From: Alphaproteobacteria bacterium
Lineage (GTDB): Bacteria; Pseudomonadota; Alphaproteobacteria; Rhizobiales; Beijerinckiaceae
NCBI GenBank assembly: GCA_021325385.1
Contig: JAJPHH010000174.1
Span: 1 to 50,005 of the forward strand
Reading direction: 5' to 3'
DNA length: 50,005 nucleotides
Shown here: piece by piece, positions 1 through 8,502 of the stretch
Position numbering within the stretch: the stretch's first letter is position 1
Layout of the letters: every line of letters begins with the position of its first letter
Made by a program: the position numbers and the translations under genes
Notes under the pieces: generated by a model
Databases searched by the model: none
What the model saw: only the letters and a program-made list of their open reading frames with translations
What the model was told of the DNA's origin: nothing

Positions 1-764
1 GGGTGTTTCCGCTCTATTGGACGGTCGTCACCACTCTCAAGCCGGAATACGAGGTCGTCGCGCCCGGCGTTCACTTGCTGCCCGAGAATCCGACCTTGGC
101 CGGCTACATTTTCGTACTCGACCATACGATCATCGGGCAATGGTACGTCAACTCCCTCGTCACCGCCGGGACTGTCACTTTCCTGGTCATCCTGTTGAGC
201 GCCGGCTGCGCTTATGCAATCTCGCAACTCAACTTTCCGGGCCGACGATTGCTCTATGGGATCATCGTCGCGAGCTTCATGGTGCCGATTCCGGCGCTGA
301 TCGTCTCGCATTTCGTCCTGATGAACGATTTCGGCCTGATCAATCGATGGGGCGGCATCATCCTGCCTCAACTGATCTCCCCGATCGCCGTGATGGTGTA
401 CAAGCAGTTCTTCGACGCGATCCCGAAGGAGTTTCGCGAGGCCGCCGTCGTCGACGGGGCCGGCGAGTTCAATATTTTTCTGAGGATTTTCGTTCCCATG
501 ACATGGGGCGTCACCGCGGCCTTGGCCATCTATACGTTCATCCTCACCTGGAACAATTTCCTCTGGCCGTTCCTCGTCGCGACGTCCGACACATCGATGA
601 CCGTGCCGGTCGGCATCGTCCAGGTGCATGAGGCGTTCGGCGTGCAATATGCCCGCAACCTCGCCGGCGCCGTCCTCGCGGCCCTGCCGGTCGCCGCCGC
701 CTACCTGATTTTCCAGCGCCGAGTCACCGAGGCCGTGATGCTGTCGGCGGGCATCAAAGGATAG
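1..764 (+). CDS. Carbohydrate ABC transporter permease (MalG/UgpE type), 5' end outside window
   Basis: Inner-membrane permease subunit of a sugar importer. The reading frame is open from the left edge, so the first visible Met is probably internal and the N-terminus with the first membrane helix is missing. The visible part starts with a MalG-like FPLYWTVVTTLKP stretch and has several hydrophobic helices. It carries the cytoplasmic EAA loop (EFREAAVVDGAGEF, nt 430-471) that docks onto the ATPase. It is followed after 13 bp by the arabinofuranosidase gene, so the natural inference is that the importer carries arabinose-containing oligosaccharides; this is inference from context. No ATPase gene for this system is visible here. 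Confidence 0.93.
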   Translation, partial: VFPLYWTVVTTLKPEYEVVAPGVHLLPENPTLAGYIFVLDHTIIGQWYVNSLVTAGTVTFLVILLSAGCAYAISQLNFPGRRLLYGIIVASFMVPIPALIVSHFVLMNDFGLINRWGGIILPQLISPIAVMVYKQFFDAIPKEFREAAVVDGAGEFNIFLRIFVPMTWGVTAALAIYTFILTWNNFLWPFLVATSDTSMTVPVGIVQVHEAFGVQYARNLAGAVLAALPVAAAYLIFQRRVTEAVMLSAGIKG

Positions 765-777
765 AAAAAGGAAAACT

Positions 778-2289
778 ATGCCCCAAGCGAAATTGATCGT
801 CGATCGCGACTTCGCCATTTCCGACATTGATCGGCGGCTGTTCGGTACGTTCGTCGAACATATGGGCCGCTGCGTCTATACCGGCATTTACGAGCCGGGC
901 CATCCGACTGCGGACGAGAAGGGCTTTCGTCAGGACGTCGCCGATCTGACCAAGGAGCTGGGCGTGACGATCGTGCGCTATCCGGGCGGCAATTTCCTCT
1001 CCGGCTACAATTGGGAGGATGGCGTCGGCCCCGTCGCGGAGCGACCGCGGCGGCTCGATCTCGCCTGGTTCTCGACCGAGACCAACGCCTTCGGCACGAA
1101 CGAATTCATCGATTGGTGCCGCAAGATCGACATCGAGCCGATGTTCGGCGTCAATCTCGGCACGCGCGGGCCGGACGAGGCGCGGCGCTTTGTCGAATAT
1201 TGCAATCATCCCTCCGGCAGCCAGCTTTCGGAGCTGCGCCGCAAGCACGGCTATGACAAGCCGCACGACGTCAAGTTCTGGTGCCTCGGCAACGAGATGG
1301 ACGGCCCGTGGCAGATCGGCGCCAAGACCGCGCGCGAATATGGCCGGCTCGCGCTCGAGACGGCGAAAGTCATGCGCTGGGTCGACCCGTCGATCGAGCT
1401 CGCCGCCTGCGGCTCGTCCAACCGCGACATGGCGACTTACGCGCGCTGGGAATACGAGGTGCTCGACCATTGTTTCGACTATGTCGATTTCATCTCGCTG
1501 CACACCTATTTCCAGAATCCCCATGACTCGACCGAGGAGTTCCTCGGCAATATCGAGCTGCTCGACTATTTCATCAAGGAAGTGGTCGCCATCGCCGACG
1601 CGGTCGCGGCGACGCGCCGCTCGCCCAAACGCATCATGCTGTCGCTCGACGAGTGGAACGTCTGGTACAAAGCGCGCTCGCATTCCGATCTGCGCAAGCC
1701 TGGTTGGCCGGAGCACCCGCATCTGATCGAAGAGGTGTACAACGCCGAAGACGCGCTGCTGATCGGCGGAGCGTTGATCACTTTGCTCAACAATTCCGAC
1801 CGGGTGAAGACGGCCTGCATCGCTCAGCTCGTCAACATTATCGGCCCGATCATGACCGAGCCCGGAGGCCCGGCCTGGCGGCAGACGATCTTTCATCCTT
1901 TCGCGCTGACCAGCCGCTACGCCCATGGCCGCGTCTTGCGCACGCTGGCGAGCTCGCCGACCTATGCCGGCAAGGCGGCGCCCGAAATGCCTTATCTCCA
2001 CGCCAGCGTCACCGAGGACGAGGCGACAGGCCAGGTCGTCGTCTTCGCCCTGAACCGGCATTTGCGCGAGGAGATGGATCTCGACGTCGTTCTGCGCGGC
2101 TTCGGTCAGGACCGGCGGATCGTGACGGCCCAGCAAGTTTCAAATCCGAACTTCAAGGCGGTGAACACCAAGGACGAGCCGAACAACATCGCGCCGCAAC
2201 CGATCAAGTCGATCAGGATCGACGGCCATACGATCAAGGCCAAGCTCCCGCCTGGCTCGTGGAATGTGATCGTCACCGCGGCGGCGTGA
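778..2289 (+). CDS. abfA: Alpha-L-arabinofuranosidase, glycoside hydrolase family 51
   Basis: Retaining enzyme that releases terminal alpha-L-arabinofuranosyl residues from arabinan, arabinoxylan or their oligosaccharides. The 503-residue length is normal for GH51. The acid/base Glu is E173 in GNEMDGPW and the nucleophile is E292 in LDEWNVWY; these positions match well-studied GH51 enzymes closely. The N-terminal part has the family-typical FGTFVEHMGR and VRYPGGNFLSGYNWEDG motifs, followed by a C-terminal beta-sandwich. There is no signal peptide, so it should act in the cytoplasm on imported oligosaccharides. The start is supported by an AAGGA motif a few bases upstream. It lies 13 bp behind the sugar permease and is probably co-transcribed with it. 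Confidence 0.96.
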   Translation: MPQAKLIVDRDFAISDIDRRLFGTFVEHMGRCVYTGIYEPGHPTADEKGFRQDVADLTKELGVTIVRYPGGNFLSGYNWEDGVGPVAERPRRLDLAWFSTETNAFGTNEFIDWCRKIDIEPMFGVNLGTRGPDEARRFVEYCNHPSGSQLSELRRKHGYDKPHDVKFWCLGNEMDGPWQIGAKTAREYGRLALETAKVMRWVDPSIELAACGSSNRDMATYARWEYEVLDHCFDYVDFISLHTYFQNPHDSTEEFLGNIELLDYFIKEVVAIADAVAATRRSPKRIMLSLDEWNVWYKARSHSDLRKPGWPEHPHLIEEVYNAEDALLIGGALITLLNNSDRVKTACIAQLVNIIGPIMTEPGGPAWRQTIFHPFALTSRYAHGRVLRTLASSPTYAGKAAPEMPYLHASVTEDEATGQVVVFALNRHLREEMDLDVVLRGFGQDRRIVTAQQVSNPNFKAVNTKDEPNNIAPQPIKSIRIDGHTIKAKLPPGSWNVIVTAAA

Positions 2290-2315
2290 GCCGCCGCGCG
2301 CTCTAAAGCGCCGGG

Positions 2316-2457
2316 CCCCTCCCGTACCCTCCCCCGCTTCGCGGGAGAGGGGGTCCCAGGCATCGAGGATCACGCCTGCGCAAAGCGCGGCTGAGAGAAT
2401 TGAAGCGCGACGCTTGCCGCCCCCTCTCCCGCGAAGCGGGGGAGGGTACGGGAGGGG
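2316..2457. repeat. Perfect 38-bp inverted repeat (arms 2316-2353 and 2420-2457)
   Basis: The right arm is the exact reverse complement of the left arm over 38 bp, with a 66-bp spacer. Each arm is itself partly palindromic (CCCCCGCTTCGCGGG). It fills most of the 267-bp gap between the arabinofuranosidase and the isomerase gene. It could fold into a large cruciform or RNA hairpin and limit read-through; there is no T-tract, so a classical terminator is not supported. It is probably a dispersed palindromic intergenic element. Confidence 0.85.
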
Positions 2458-2556
2458 GCGCTGCGAAGCAAAAAATCGCGACTGTTCGGACGGCTTGACG
2501 AGCGGCGGGGCCAGCGCTGTTATACTGCCGGAAATGCATAAAGGCGGGAGGGGCGC

Positions 2557-3615
2557 ATGGCGGCGAATCTCAAAGGTCCTGCGATATTCCTGGCGCAATT
2601 CGCGGGCGACGCGCCGCCGTTCAATTCATTCGACTCGATCTGCAAATGGGCTGCTTCGCTCGGCTATAAGGGCGTGCAAATCCCGACCTGGGACGCGCGA
2701 CTCTTTGATCTCGCCAAGGCGGCCGAGTCGCAGACCTATTGCGACGAGATCGCGGGCGTCGCCAAGTCGCATGGTCTCGCCATCACGGAATTGTCGACCC
2801 ATCTGCAGGGCCAACTCGTGGCGGTCAATCCGGCGTTCGACGAAGCGTTCGACGCGTTCGCGCCGCCGGAAACGCATGGCCGGCCGCGCGAGCGCCAGCA
2901 TTGGGCGGTCGAACAGGTGATGCGCGCCGCGAAGGCGTCGCAGCGCCTCGGTCTGAAGGCGAGCGTCACTTTCTCGGGCGCGCTGGCCTGGCCGTTCCTC
3001 TATCCCTGGCCGCAGCGGCCGCCTGGCCTCATCGAGACCGCCTTCGAAGAGCTGGCGAAGCGCTGGCGGCCGATTCTCAATGCTTATGACGAAGCGGGCG
3101 TCGACGTCTGCTATGAGATCCATCCGGGCGAGGACGTTTTCGACGGCGCGACCTTCGATCGCTTCCTCGACGCGCTGAAGGGACACAAACGCTGCTGCAT
3201 CAATTACGATCCCTCGCATTTCCTGCTGCAGCAGCTCGACTATCTCGATTTCATCGATATCTATCATGACCGCATCAAGGCGTTTCACGTCAAGGACGCC
3301 GAGTTCAATCCGACCGGCCGGCAGGGCGTCTATTCGGGCTACGCCTCCTGGGTCGAGCGGGCCGGGCGCTTCCGCTCGCTCGGCGACGGCCAGGTGAATT
3401 TTTCGGCGATCTTCTCGAAGCTCGCGCAGTACGATTATGATTCATGGGCTGTGCTGGAATGGGAATGCTGCCTCAAGGCGCCGGAGGACGGCGCGCGCGA
3501 AGGAGCCGAATTCATCAAGCGTCACATGATCCGCGTGACCGAGAAAGCCTTCGACGATTTCGCCGGCGCGGCGGTCGACAAGAAGCAGATCAAGCGCGCT
3601 TTGGGGTTGCGCTAG
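2557..3615 (+). CDS. Sugar phosphate isomerase/epimerase (xylose isomerase-like TIM barrel)
   Basis: 352 residues of the AP-endonuclease-2/xylose isomerase-like TIM barrel family, cytoplasmic. Candidate metal ligands are E187 (CYEIHPGE), D218 (NYDPSH), H244 (FHVKDAEF) and a Glu at 301-303 (LEWEC), the usual E-D-H-E set of metal-dependent isomerases and epimerases. A good Shine-Dalgarno (GGGAGGGG) precedes the ATG. It is followed by a Gfo/Idh/MocA dehydrogenase; this pair recurs in inositol, inosose and unusual-sugar pathways, so the substrate is probably a free sugar or a keto-sugar made by the neighbour. The exact substrate cannot be read from sequence. Confidence 0.9.
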   Translation: MAANLKGPAIFLAQFAGDAPPFNSFDSICKWAASLGYKGVQIPTWDARLFDLAKAAESQTYCDEIAGVAKSHGLAITELSTHLQGQLVAVNPAFDEAFDAFAPPETHGRPRERQHWAVEQVMRAAKASQRLGLKASVTFSGALAWPFLYPWPQRPPGLIETAFEELAKRWRPILNAYDEAGVDVCYEIHPGEDVFDGATFDRFLDALKGHKRCCINYDPSHFLLQQLDYLDFIDIYHDRIKAFHVKDAEFNPTGRQGVYSGYASWVERAGRFRSLGDGQVNFSAIFSKLAQYDYDSWAVLEWECCLKAPEDGAREGAEFIKRHMIRVTEKAFDDFAGAAVDKKQIKRALGLR

Positions 3616-3619
3616 CGCT

Positions 3620-3700
3620 GTCATTCCCGCGAAAGCGGGAATCTAGGCGACACCGCCTTCAGGCGGCTTTTCTCTGGATTCCCGCTTTCGCGGGAATGAC
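3620..3700. repeat. Palindromic intergenic repeat, 24-bp inverted arms around a small hairpin
   Basis: GTCATTCCCGCGAAAGCGGG... at 3620-3643 is repeated as its exact reverse complement at 3677-3700. Between the arms, CCGCC-TTCA-GGCGG (3653-3666) is followed by C and TTTT, which resembles a weak intrinsic terminator on the plus strand. The TCATTCCCGC arm type is widespread among proteobacterial intergenic repeats. It separates the isomerase and dehydrogenase genes. Confidence 0.85.
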
Positions 3701-3765
3701 ACTGAGGTTGTTCGAGAGCGGTCAACCGCCCTCGCAATGAATGGGCGTCACGGGGAGATAGAACG

Positions 3766-4944
3766 ATGGCCATCGAGGGACGCAGCGACGCCAAAAAAGG
3801 CGGTCGGATCAGGCTGGGCATGGTCGGCGGCGGCGAGGGCGCGTTTATCGGCGCGGTCCATCGCATCGCCTCGCGCATCGACGATCACTACGAGCTGGTC
3901 GCCGGCGCCCTGTCGTCGACGCCGGAAAAGTCGCGGCGCTCGGGCAAGGCGCTCGGCCTCGCCGACGACCGCATCTATGACGATTTCGAGACGATGGCCA
4001 AAGCGGAGGCCAAGCGCCCCGACGGAATCGAGGCGGTCGCGATCGTCACGCCCAACCACATGCACGCCGCGCCGACTTACGCCTTCTTGAAGGCGGGCGT
4101 CCACGTGATCTGCGACAAGCCGCTGACGACCTCGCTCGCCGAGGCCAAGAAGATGAAAGCCGCGGTGGAGAAGGCCGGCCTCGTCTTCGCGCTGACCCAT
4201 AATTACACCGGCTACCCGCTGGTGCGCCGCATGCGAGAGATGGCGCAGGGCGGGGAGCTGGGCGAGATCCGGCTCGTTCAGGTCGAGTACCCGCAAGACT
4301 GGTTGACCGAGTCGACCGAAAAGACCGGCAACAAACAGGCGGAATGGCGCGTCGACCCCGCTCGCTCCGGCGCAGGCGGCGCGCTGGGCGATATCGGCAC
4401 GCATGCTTATAATCTCGCCGACTACGTCGTGGGCCTCGAACTCACCGAGCTTTCCGCGGATTTGACCTCCTTCGGGCCCGGCCGCCAGCTTGACGACAAC
4501 GTCCAGATTTTGCTGCGCTATGAGAACGGCGCGCGCGGCTCGCTCTGGGCGAGCCAGGTCGCGCCCGGCAACGAGAACGGCCTGCGCCTTCGCGTCTATG
4601 GTACGAAAGGCGGCCTGCATTGGGTCCAGGCCGAGCCCAATCACATGCTGTGGTCGCCGTTCGGCAAGTCGACGCGGATCGTCACGCGCGGCGGGCCGGA
4701 TTCCGGCGCGTCCGCGGCGCGCGTCACCCGCGTTCCGCCCGGCCATCCGGAAGGCTATCTCGAAGGCTTCGCCAATATCTATAGCGAAGTGGCGTCGGCT
4801 ATCCGCGCGGCGCAAAATGGCAAGAAGCCGGACAAGGCGTCCCATTTCCCGACGATCGACGACGGCGTCAAAGGTCTTGCTTTCATCGAGGCGGCGGTGA
4901 AGTCGTCGAAGGCGAACGGGAAGTGGACGAAGCCCGCGCGCTGA
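3766..4944 (+). CDS. Gfo/Idh/MocA family NAD(P)-dependent oxidoreductase
   Basis: 392-residue cytoplasmic dehydrogenase. An N-terminal Rossmann fold contains the dinucleotide loop MVGGGEGAFIGAVHR. The catalytic-lysine motif reads CDKPLTTS, the DKP variant of the common EKP. The C-terminal alpha/beta domain carries GGALGDIGTHAYNLADY, in which the Asp and His are typical active-site residues. It probably oxidises a sugar or cyclitol hydroxyl next to the isomerase upstream. The start at 3766 follows a GGGGAGA Shine-Dalgarno. A second member of the same superfamily lies at 20230-21327, but the two diverge clearly and belong to different modules. Confidence 0.93.
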   Translation: MAIEGRSDAKKGGRIRLGMVGGGEGAFIGAVHRIASRIDDHYELVAGALSSTPEKSRRSGKALGLADDRIYDDFETMAKAEAKRPDGIEAVAIVTPNHMHAAPTYAFLKAGVHVICDKPLTTSLAEAKKMKAAVEKAGLVFALTHNYTGYPLVRRMREMAQGGELGEIRLVQVEYPQDWLTESTEKTGNKQAEWRVDPARSGAGGALGDIGTHAYNLADYVVGLELTELSADLTSFGPGRQLDDNVQILLRYENGARGSLWASQVAPGNENGLRLRVYGTKGGLHWVQAEPNHMLWSPFGKSTRIVTRGGPDSGASAARVTRVPPGHPEGYLEGFANIYSEVASAIRAAQNGKKPDKASHFPTIDDGVKGLAFIEAAVKSSKANGKWTKPAR

Positions 4945-4950
4945 CGCGAT

Positions 4951-5032
4951 CGTCATGGCGGGCGAAGCATCCATCCATGGGCGCTGCGTCCCACGAACGG
5001 ATTGCTTCCTCGTTTCGCGCCTCGGGACGACC
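4951..5032. repeat. Decayed copy of the CATTGCGAG...CAATGACG palindromic repeat
   Basis: CGTCATGGCGGGCGAAGC at the left and ACGAACGGATTGCTTC plus CTCGGGACGACC at the right match the layout of the four better-preserved copies (20126, 28871, 31077, 34506) with several substitutions. It lies between convergent genes, at the border of the arabinofuranosidase module and the GntR module. Confidence 0.6.
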
Positions 5033-5041
5033 GGCCCGTTC

Positions 5042-5830
5042 CTACGCCGCCGCCAATTGCGCCCGCAGCACCGCTCCCACATCGATCGGCGCCTCGTCGC
5101 GCGGGCTCAGGTCGAGATCGCCGAATATATGATCGAGATGCTCGCCCATCAGCGCGGCGGCGCGCTCGCCGTCGCGCGCTTCGAGCGCGCTTAAGAAAGC
5201 GACGTGTTCGTCATGGCCGCAAGCCGAAGCTTGGCTGCGGCCATAGAGCGCGATGACCAGCGACGAACGCGAAATCAGCCCGCGGAGAAACGTCGTCAGC
5301 ACGCCTTCGCCGCAGGTAGCGGCGACTGCGACATGAAAAGCGCCCGACAGGCGGATCGCCGTGCGGCGGTCGCCGCGATGAAACGCCGCGTGCTCTTCGG
5401 CGAGTAAAGCGCGCAAAGAGGCGATTTGCTCCGCGCCGACGCGCCGCGCGACCTCGCGCGCGATCGCTGCTTCGACGAGCTTGCGCGCGCCGAAAAGATC
5501 ATGCGCGTCCTGGATGGTCGGGGCCGAGACGAAAGCGCCGCGATGCGGCGCGAGCGTCACGATGTGATCATGCGCCAGCGCCTGCAGCGCGCTGCGTACG
5601 ATCGTCCGGCTGACGCCGAACACGGCGCCGAGCTGCTCCTCGGTCAGCTTCGCGCCGGGCGGCAGGCGGTGCTCGACCACCGCCTCGAGCACGCTCTGAT
5701 AGATGCTCTGAACGCGCGAGCCCGGCGCAGCGGCGCGGCCTGACGTCTTTGGCGATTTCGGCTTCTGCGAGGCCGTCGGAGGCGACATGGGCCGGCGCGC
5801 GCCCTGGTTCTTCGTCTTTGTCGTCATCAT
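5042..5830 (-). CDS. GntR-family transcriptional regulator, FCD (FadR) subfamily
   Basis: DNA-binding repressor or activator. After a basic, Pro-rich 35-residue N-terminal tail comes a winged helix (KLTEEQLGAVFGVSRTIVRS), then an all-helical FCD effector domain. Candidate metal-binding histidines sit in GAFHVAVA, CGHDEHVAFL and MGEHLDHI. FCD regulators usually sense carboxylates or amino acids, which fits control of the divergent importer and racemase. The frame stays open to 5902, but that stretch covers two palindromic operators; I therefore chose the first internal ATG (5830). No convincing Shine-Dalgarno precedes either ATG at 5830 or 5827, so the start is uncertain. Confidence 0.88.
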   Translation of the reverse strand: MMTTKTKNQGARRPMSPPTASQKPKSPKTSGRAAAPGSRVQSIYQSVLEAVVEHRLPPGAKLTEEQLGAVFGVSRTIVRSALQALAHDHIVTLAPHRGAFVSAPTIQDAHDLFGARKLVEAAIAREVARRVGAEQIASLRALLAEEHAAFHRGDRRTAIRLSGAFHVAVAATCGEGVLTTFLRGLISRSSLVIALYGRSQASACGHDEHVAFLSALEARDGERAAALMGEHLDHIFGDLDLSPRDEAPIDVGAVLRAQLAAA

Positions 5831-5861
5831 GGCAGCGGCAAGGCGGCGGCGCCACGCCAAT

Positions 5862-5871
5862 TTGTATACAA
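5862..5871. promoter_or_regulatory. Palindromic operator TTGTATACAA, proximal copy
   Basis: Perfect 10-bp palindrome 32 bp upstream of the chosen gntR start. It fits the TNGT...ACNA pattern of GntR/FCD operators. A second site with the same half-sites lies 21 bp further on. The likely binder is the product of 5042-5830 (inference). Confidence 0.7.
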
Positions 5872-5882
5872 TCCTGCCGAAA

Positions 5883-5892
5883 TTGTGAACAA
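5883..5892. promoter_or_regulatory. Palindromic operator TTGTGAACAA, distal copy
   Basis: Half-sites TTGT and ACAA are identical to those of the site at 5862, with central bases GA instead of AT. The start-to-start distance is 21 bp, two turns of B-DNA, so two dimers would bind the same face. Both sites lie in the divergent gap between gntR and the ABC operon. Confidence 0.65.
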
Positions 5893-6060
5893 CGGCGCCC
5901 ATAATAGAAGCGGCGGGTCACAGCGCCCCTCGCGGCGATGGGCGCCATCCGTCAATTCCTGCGAAAAGTACAATGTTTTGGCGCGGCCGGCGAGACGCGC
6001 TTCGGCTGGCACGCGCCTTGCTGACCGTTCGGCGACTGACCATCGGCCATCCAAGAGTCT

Positions 6061-7062
6061 ATGCCGCAGCCGACCAATCTGGAGCTCGTCCACGTCACCA
6101 AGCGCTATGGCGCGACGGTCGCGGTCGACGCGATCGATCTGAAAGTGCCGGCCGGCTGCTATTGTTGCCTGCTCGGCCCGTCGGGCTGCGGCAAGACATC
6201 GACTTTGCGGATGATCGCCGGCCATGAAAGCGTGACAATCGGCGACGTCCTGATCGGCGCGACGAACGTCACCGACCTGCCCCCGGCCAAGCGCGGCACG
6301 GCGATGATGTTCCAGAGCTATGCGCTGTTTCCGCATCTCTCCTGCCTCGACAATGTCGCGTTTTCGCTCAAGATGAGGGGCGTCGAAAAGACGAAGCGGC
6401 GCGCCAAGGCGATGGAGCTCCTCGAGCGCGTCGACATGGCGCAATATGCGCAGCGCGTGCCGGCGCAATTGTCCGGCGGCCAGCAGCAGCGCGTCGCCTT
6501 GGCTCGCGCGCTGATCACCGATCCGCAGATCCTGCTGCTCGATGAGCCGCTTTCCGCGCTCGATCCATTCTTGCGAGTCAAGATGCGGGCCGAGTTGCGC
6601 CGGTTGCAGAAACAGCTCGGCATTCCGTTCGTCCACGTCACTCACGGTCAGGACGAGGCCCTGGCCCTCGCCGACCTCGTCGTGGTGATGAACAAGGGAC
6701 GGATCGAGCAAGCCGCAGCGCCGCGCGACGTGTTCGAAAGGCCGGCAACGGAGTTCATCGCCCGCTTTCTCGGCGGGCACAACGTGATCGCGACGCCGTC
6801 GGGCCCCGTGGCTGTCCGCGCCGACCGCGTTTCGCTCCGCCGCAACGGCGTCGGCGCCAACGAGGCGCGGCTCACGGCCTCGGTGCGCGCGATCGAGTAC
6901 CAGGGCGCTCACTATCAGGTGGCGCTCGATCATCCCGCGAATTCGGATCTGACCGCGCTGGTCAGCGACGAGGTTTTCGCCGCCCAGCCTTTGAATGTCG
7001 GCGACAATGTCTCGGTCCTCTGGGCGGATCAGGACATTCATGCGCTTGCCCCGGCGTCGTGA
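6061..7062 (+). CDS. ABC transporter ATP-binding protein (PotA-like)
   Basis: 333-residue ATPase of a polyamine/opine/iron-type importer. Walker A is GPSGCGKT (39-46), the Q-loop lies in MMFQSYALFPH, the signature is LSGGQQQR (137-144) and Walker B is LLLDEP (158-163). A H-loop (VTHGQDEALALAD) follows, then a short TOBE-like C-terminal domain (about 240-333). It is the first gene of a five-gene run (ATPase, binding protein, two permeases, racemase). The start follows the divergent operator region. The family covers putrescine, spermidine and several other small charged solutes, so the similarity does not fix the substrate. Confidence 0.93.
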   Translation: MPQPTNLELVHVTKRYGATVAVDAIDLKVPAGCYCCLLGPSGCGKTSTLRMIAGHESVTIGDVLIGATNVTDLPPAKRGTAMMFQSYALFPHLSCLDNVAFSLKMRGVEKTKRRAKAMELLERVDMAQYAQRVPAQLSGGQQQRVALARALITDPQILLLDEPLSALDPFLRVKMRAELRRLQKQLGIPFVHVTHGQDEALALADLVVVMNKGRIEQAAAPRDVFERPATEFIARFLGGHNVIATPSGPVAVRADRVSLRRNGVGANEARLTASVRAIEYQGAHYQVALDHPANSDLTALVSDEVFAAQPLNVGDNVSVLWADQDIHALAPAS

Positions 7063-7090
7063 GGGGGTCGGGCAATATGAGGAGAGAGCG

Positions 7091-8386
7091 ATGTCGATGA
7101 AGCAAGGAAAGAAGCCGGCGGCCGTATCCCGTCGCGCCGTATTGAAAGGCGCCGGCGCGCTTGCCGGCGCCGCCGCGGGTTCGGGCGCGATCACCGGCTT
7201 TCCCGCCGTTTGGGCGCAGGAGGAGAAGGTGCTGCGCTATCTCGGCACCGCGGTGAACCAGTCCGACGACATCACCAAGAAGGTGAAAGAGGAAACCGGC
7301 ATCACCATTCAGAACATCGTCGCGACGACCGACGACGTCACCAAGCGCGTCATCACCCAGCCGAACTCGTTCGACATTCTCGACACCGAATATTTCAGCC
7401 TGAAGAAGCTGGTTCCGTCAGGCAATATTCGGGCGCTGGACGCCAAGAAGATCAAGGAGTTCGACAATATCACGCCCGTCTTCACGAAGGGCCAACTGCC
7501 GAACGGAAAGGTGATCGGCGATCAGGGCACCGCGCCCAAAAAGGTGATGTTCCTGGAGGGCGAGCATTCGACGAAGTTCTCGAAGACGCCGACCGAATGG
7601 GTCACGCTGATTCCGACGACCTACAACGCCGACACGCTCGGCATCCGTCCCGATCTCATCAAGCGGCCGATCGAGCATTGGTCCGAACTGCTCAATCCGG
7701 AATTCAAGGGAAAGGCGGCCATCCTCAACATCCCGTCGATCGGCATCATGGACGCCGCGATGGTGGTCGAGTCTACCGGCAAGTACAAATATCCCGACAA
7801 GGGCAACATGACGAAGGCCGAGATCGATATGACGATCGGCGTGTTGACCGAAGCCAAGAAGGCCGGGCAGTTCCGCGCCTTCTGGAAGGACTTCAACGAG
7901 AGCGTGAACCTGATGGCGGCGGGCGAGACGGTGATCCAATCGATGTGGTCGCCGGCCGTCACCGCGGTTCGCACCAAGGGCATCCCTTGCGTCTTCCAGC
8001 CGCTCAAGGAAGGCTATCGCTCCTGGGCGTCCGGCTTCTGCATGTCCAAGGGCGTCTCGGCCAAGCAAGCGGAATGGGTCTATGAATTCGTCAACTGGTT
8101 CCTAAGCGGCTGGGCCGGCGCCTATCTCAACCGCCAAGGCTATTACTCGGCGGTGCTGTCGACGGCCAAGAAATATATGGAGCCCTATGAATGGGCCTAC
8201 TGGATGGAAGGCAAACCGGCCGAAAAGGACATCCACGCGCCTGACGGCTCCCTGCTCGAGAAAGCCGGCGCGACGCGCGACGGCGGTTCGTACGACGACC
8301 GCATGGGCAATGTCGCCTGCTGGAACGCGGTCATGGACGAAAACGACTACATGGTCCGCAAATGGAATGAGTTCATCGCGGCCTGA
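7091..8386 (+). CDS. ABC transporter substrate-binding protein (PotD-like), Tat signal
   Basis: Periplasmic solute-binding protein, 431 residues from the ATG at 7091, which has a strong GGAGAGAG ribosome site. The frame stays open upstream to 6995, but that part overlaps the ATPase gene. The N-terminus has a twin-arginine signal (SRRAVLKGAGALAG, Arg 14-15) and ends near WAQEEK, so it is exported folded by Tat. The mature part resembles PotD/extracellular family 1 proteins. Pot-type context and the downstream hydantoin/Asp-Glu racemase suggest a small nitrogenous ligand; this is inference. Confidence 0.9.
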   Translation: MSMKQGKKPAAVSRRAVLKGAGALAGAAAGSGAITGFPAVWAQEEKVLRYLGTAVNQSDDITKKVKEETGITIQNIVATTDDVTKRVITQPNSFDILDTEYFSLKKLVPSGNIRALDAKKIKEFDNITPVFTKGQLPNGKVIGDQGTAPKKVMFLEGEHSTKFSKTPTEWVTLIPTTYNADTLGIRPDLIKRPIEHWSELLNPEFKGKAAILNIPSIGIMDAAMVVESTGKYKYPDKGNMTKAEIDMTIGVLTEAKKAGQFRAFWKDFNESVNLMAAGETVIQSMWSPAVTAVRTKGIPCVFQPLKEGYRSWASGFCMSKGVSAKQAEWVYEFVNWFLSGWAGAYLNRQGYYSAVLSTAKKYMEPYEWAYWMEGKPAEKDIHAPDGSLLEKAGATRDGGSYDDRMGNVACWNAVMDENDYMVRKWNEFIAA

Positions 8387-8397
8387 AACAGCCATTC

Positions 8398-8424
8398 CCT
8401 TCTCCCCGCTTGGCGGGGAGAAGG
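8398..8424. repeat. Hairpin repeat CCTTCTCCCCGC / GCGGGGAGAAGG
   Basis: Perfect 12-bp inverted arms (8398-8409 and 8413-8424) with a 3-nt TTG loop, between the binding protein and first permease genes. The same arm sequence recurs twice at 24060-24231. Within an operon it could act as a 3' mRNA stabiliser or partial terminator that keeps binding-protein mRNA above permease mRNA. Confidence 0.8.
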
Positions 8425-8502
8425 CGACCGGCGAAGCCCGCCGGATCGGCAGCCGGGCAGGGCCCGCCGCCTCCGCGACGCGCGTGGACAGTCGATCTTC
8501 TC

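Noticed and set aside
754-2136. Long minus-strand frame of 460 codons opposite the arabinofuranosidase gene
   Set aside because: Its translation is an Arg/Asp/Ala-rich mirror of the GH51 gene, as expected for antisense frames in high-GC DNA. It has no ribosome site or family motif.
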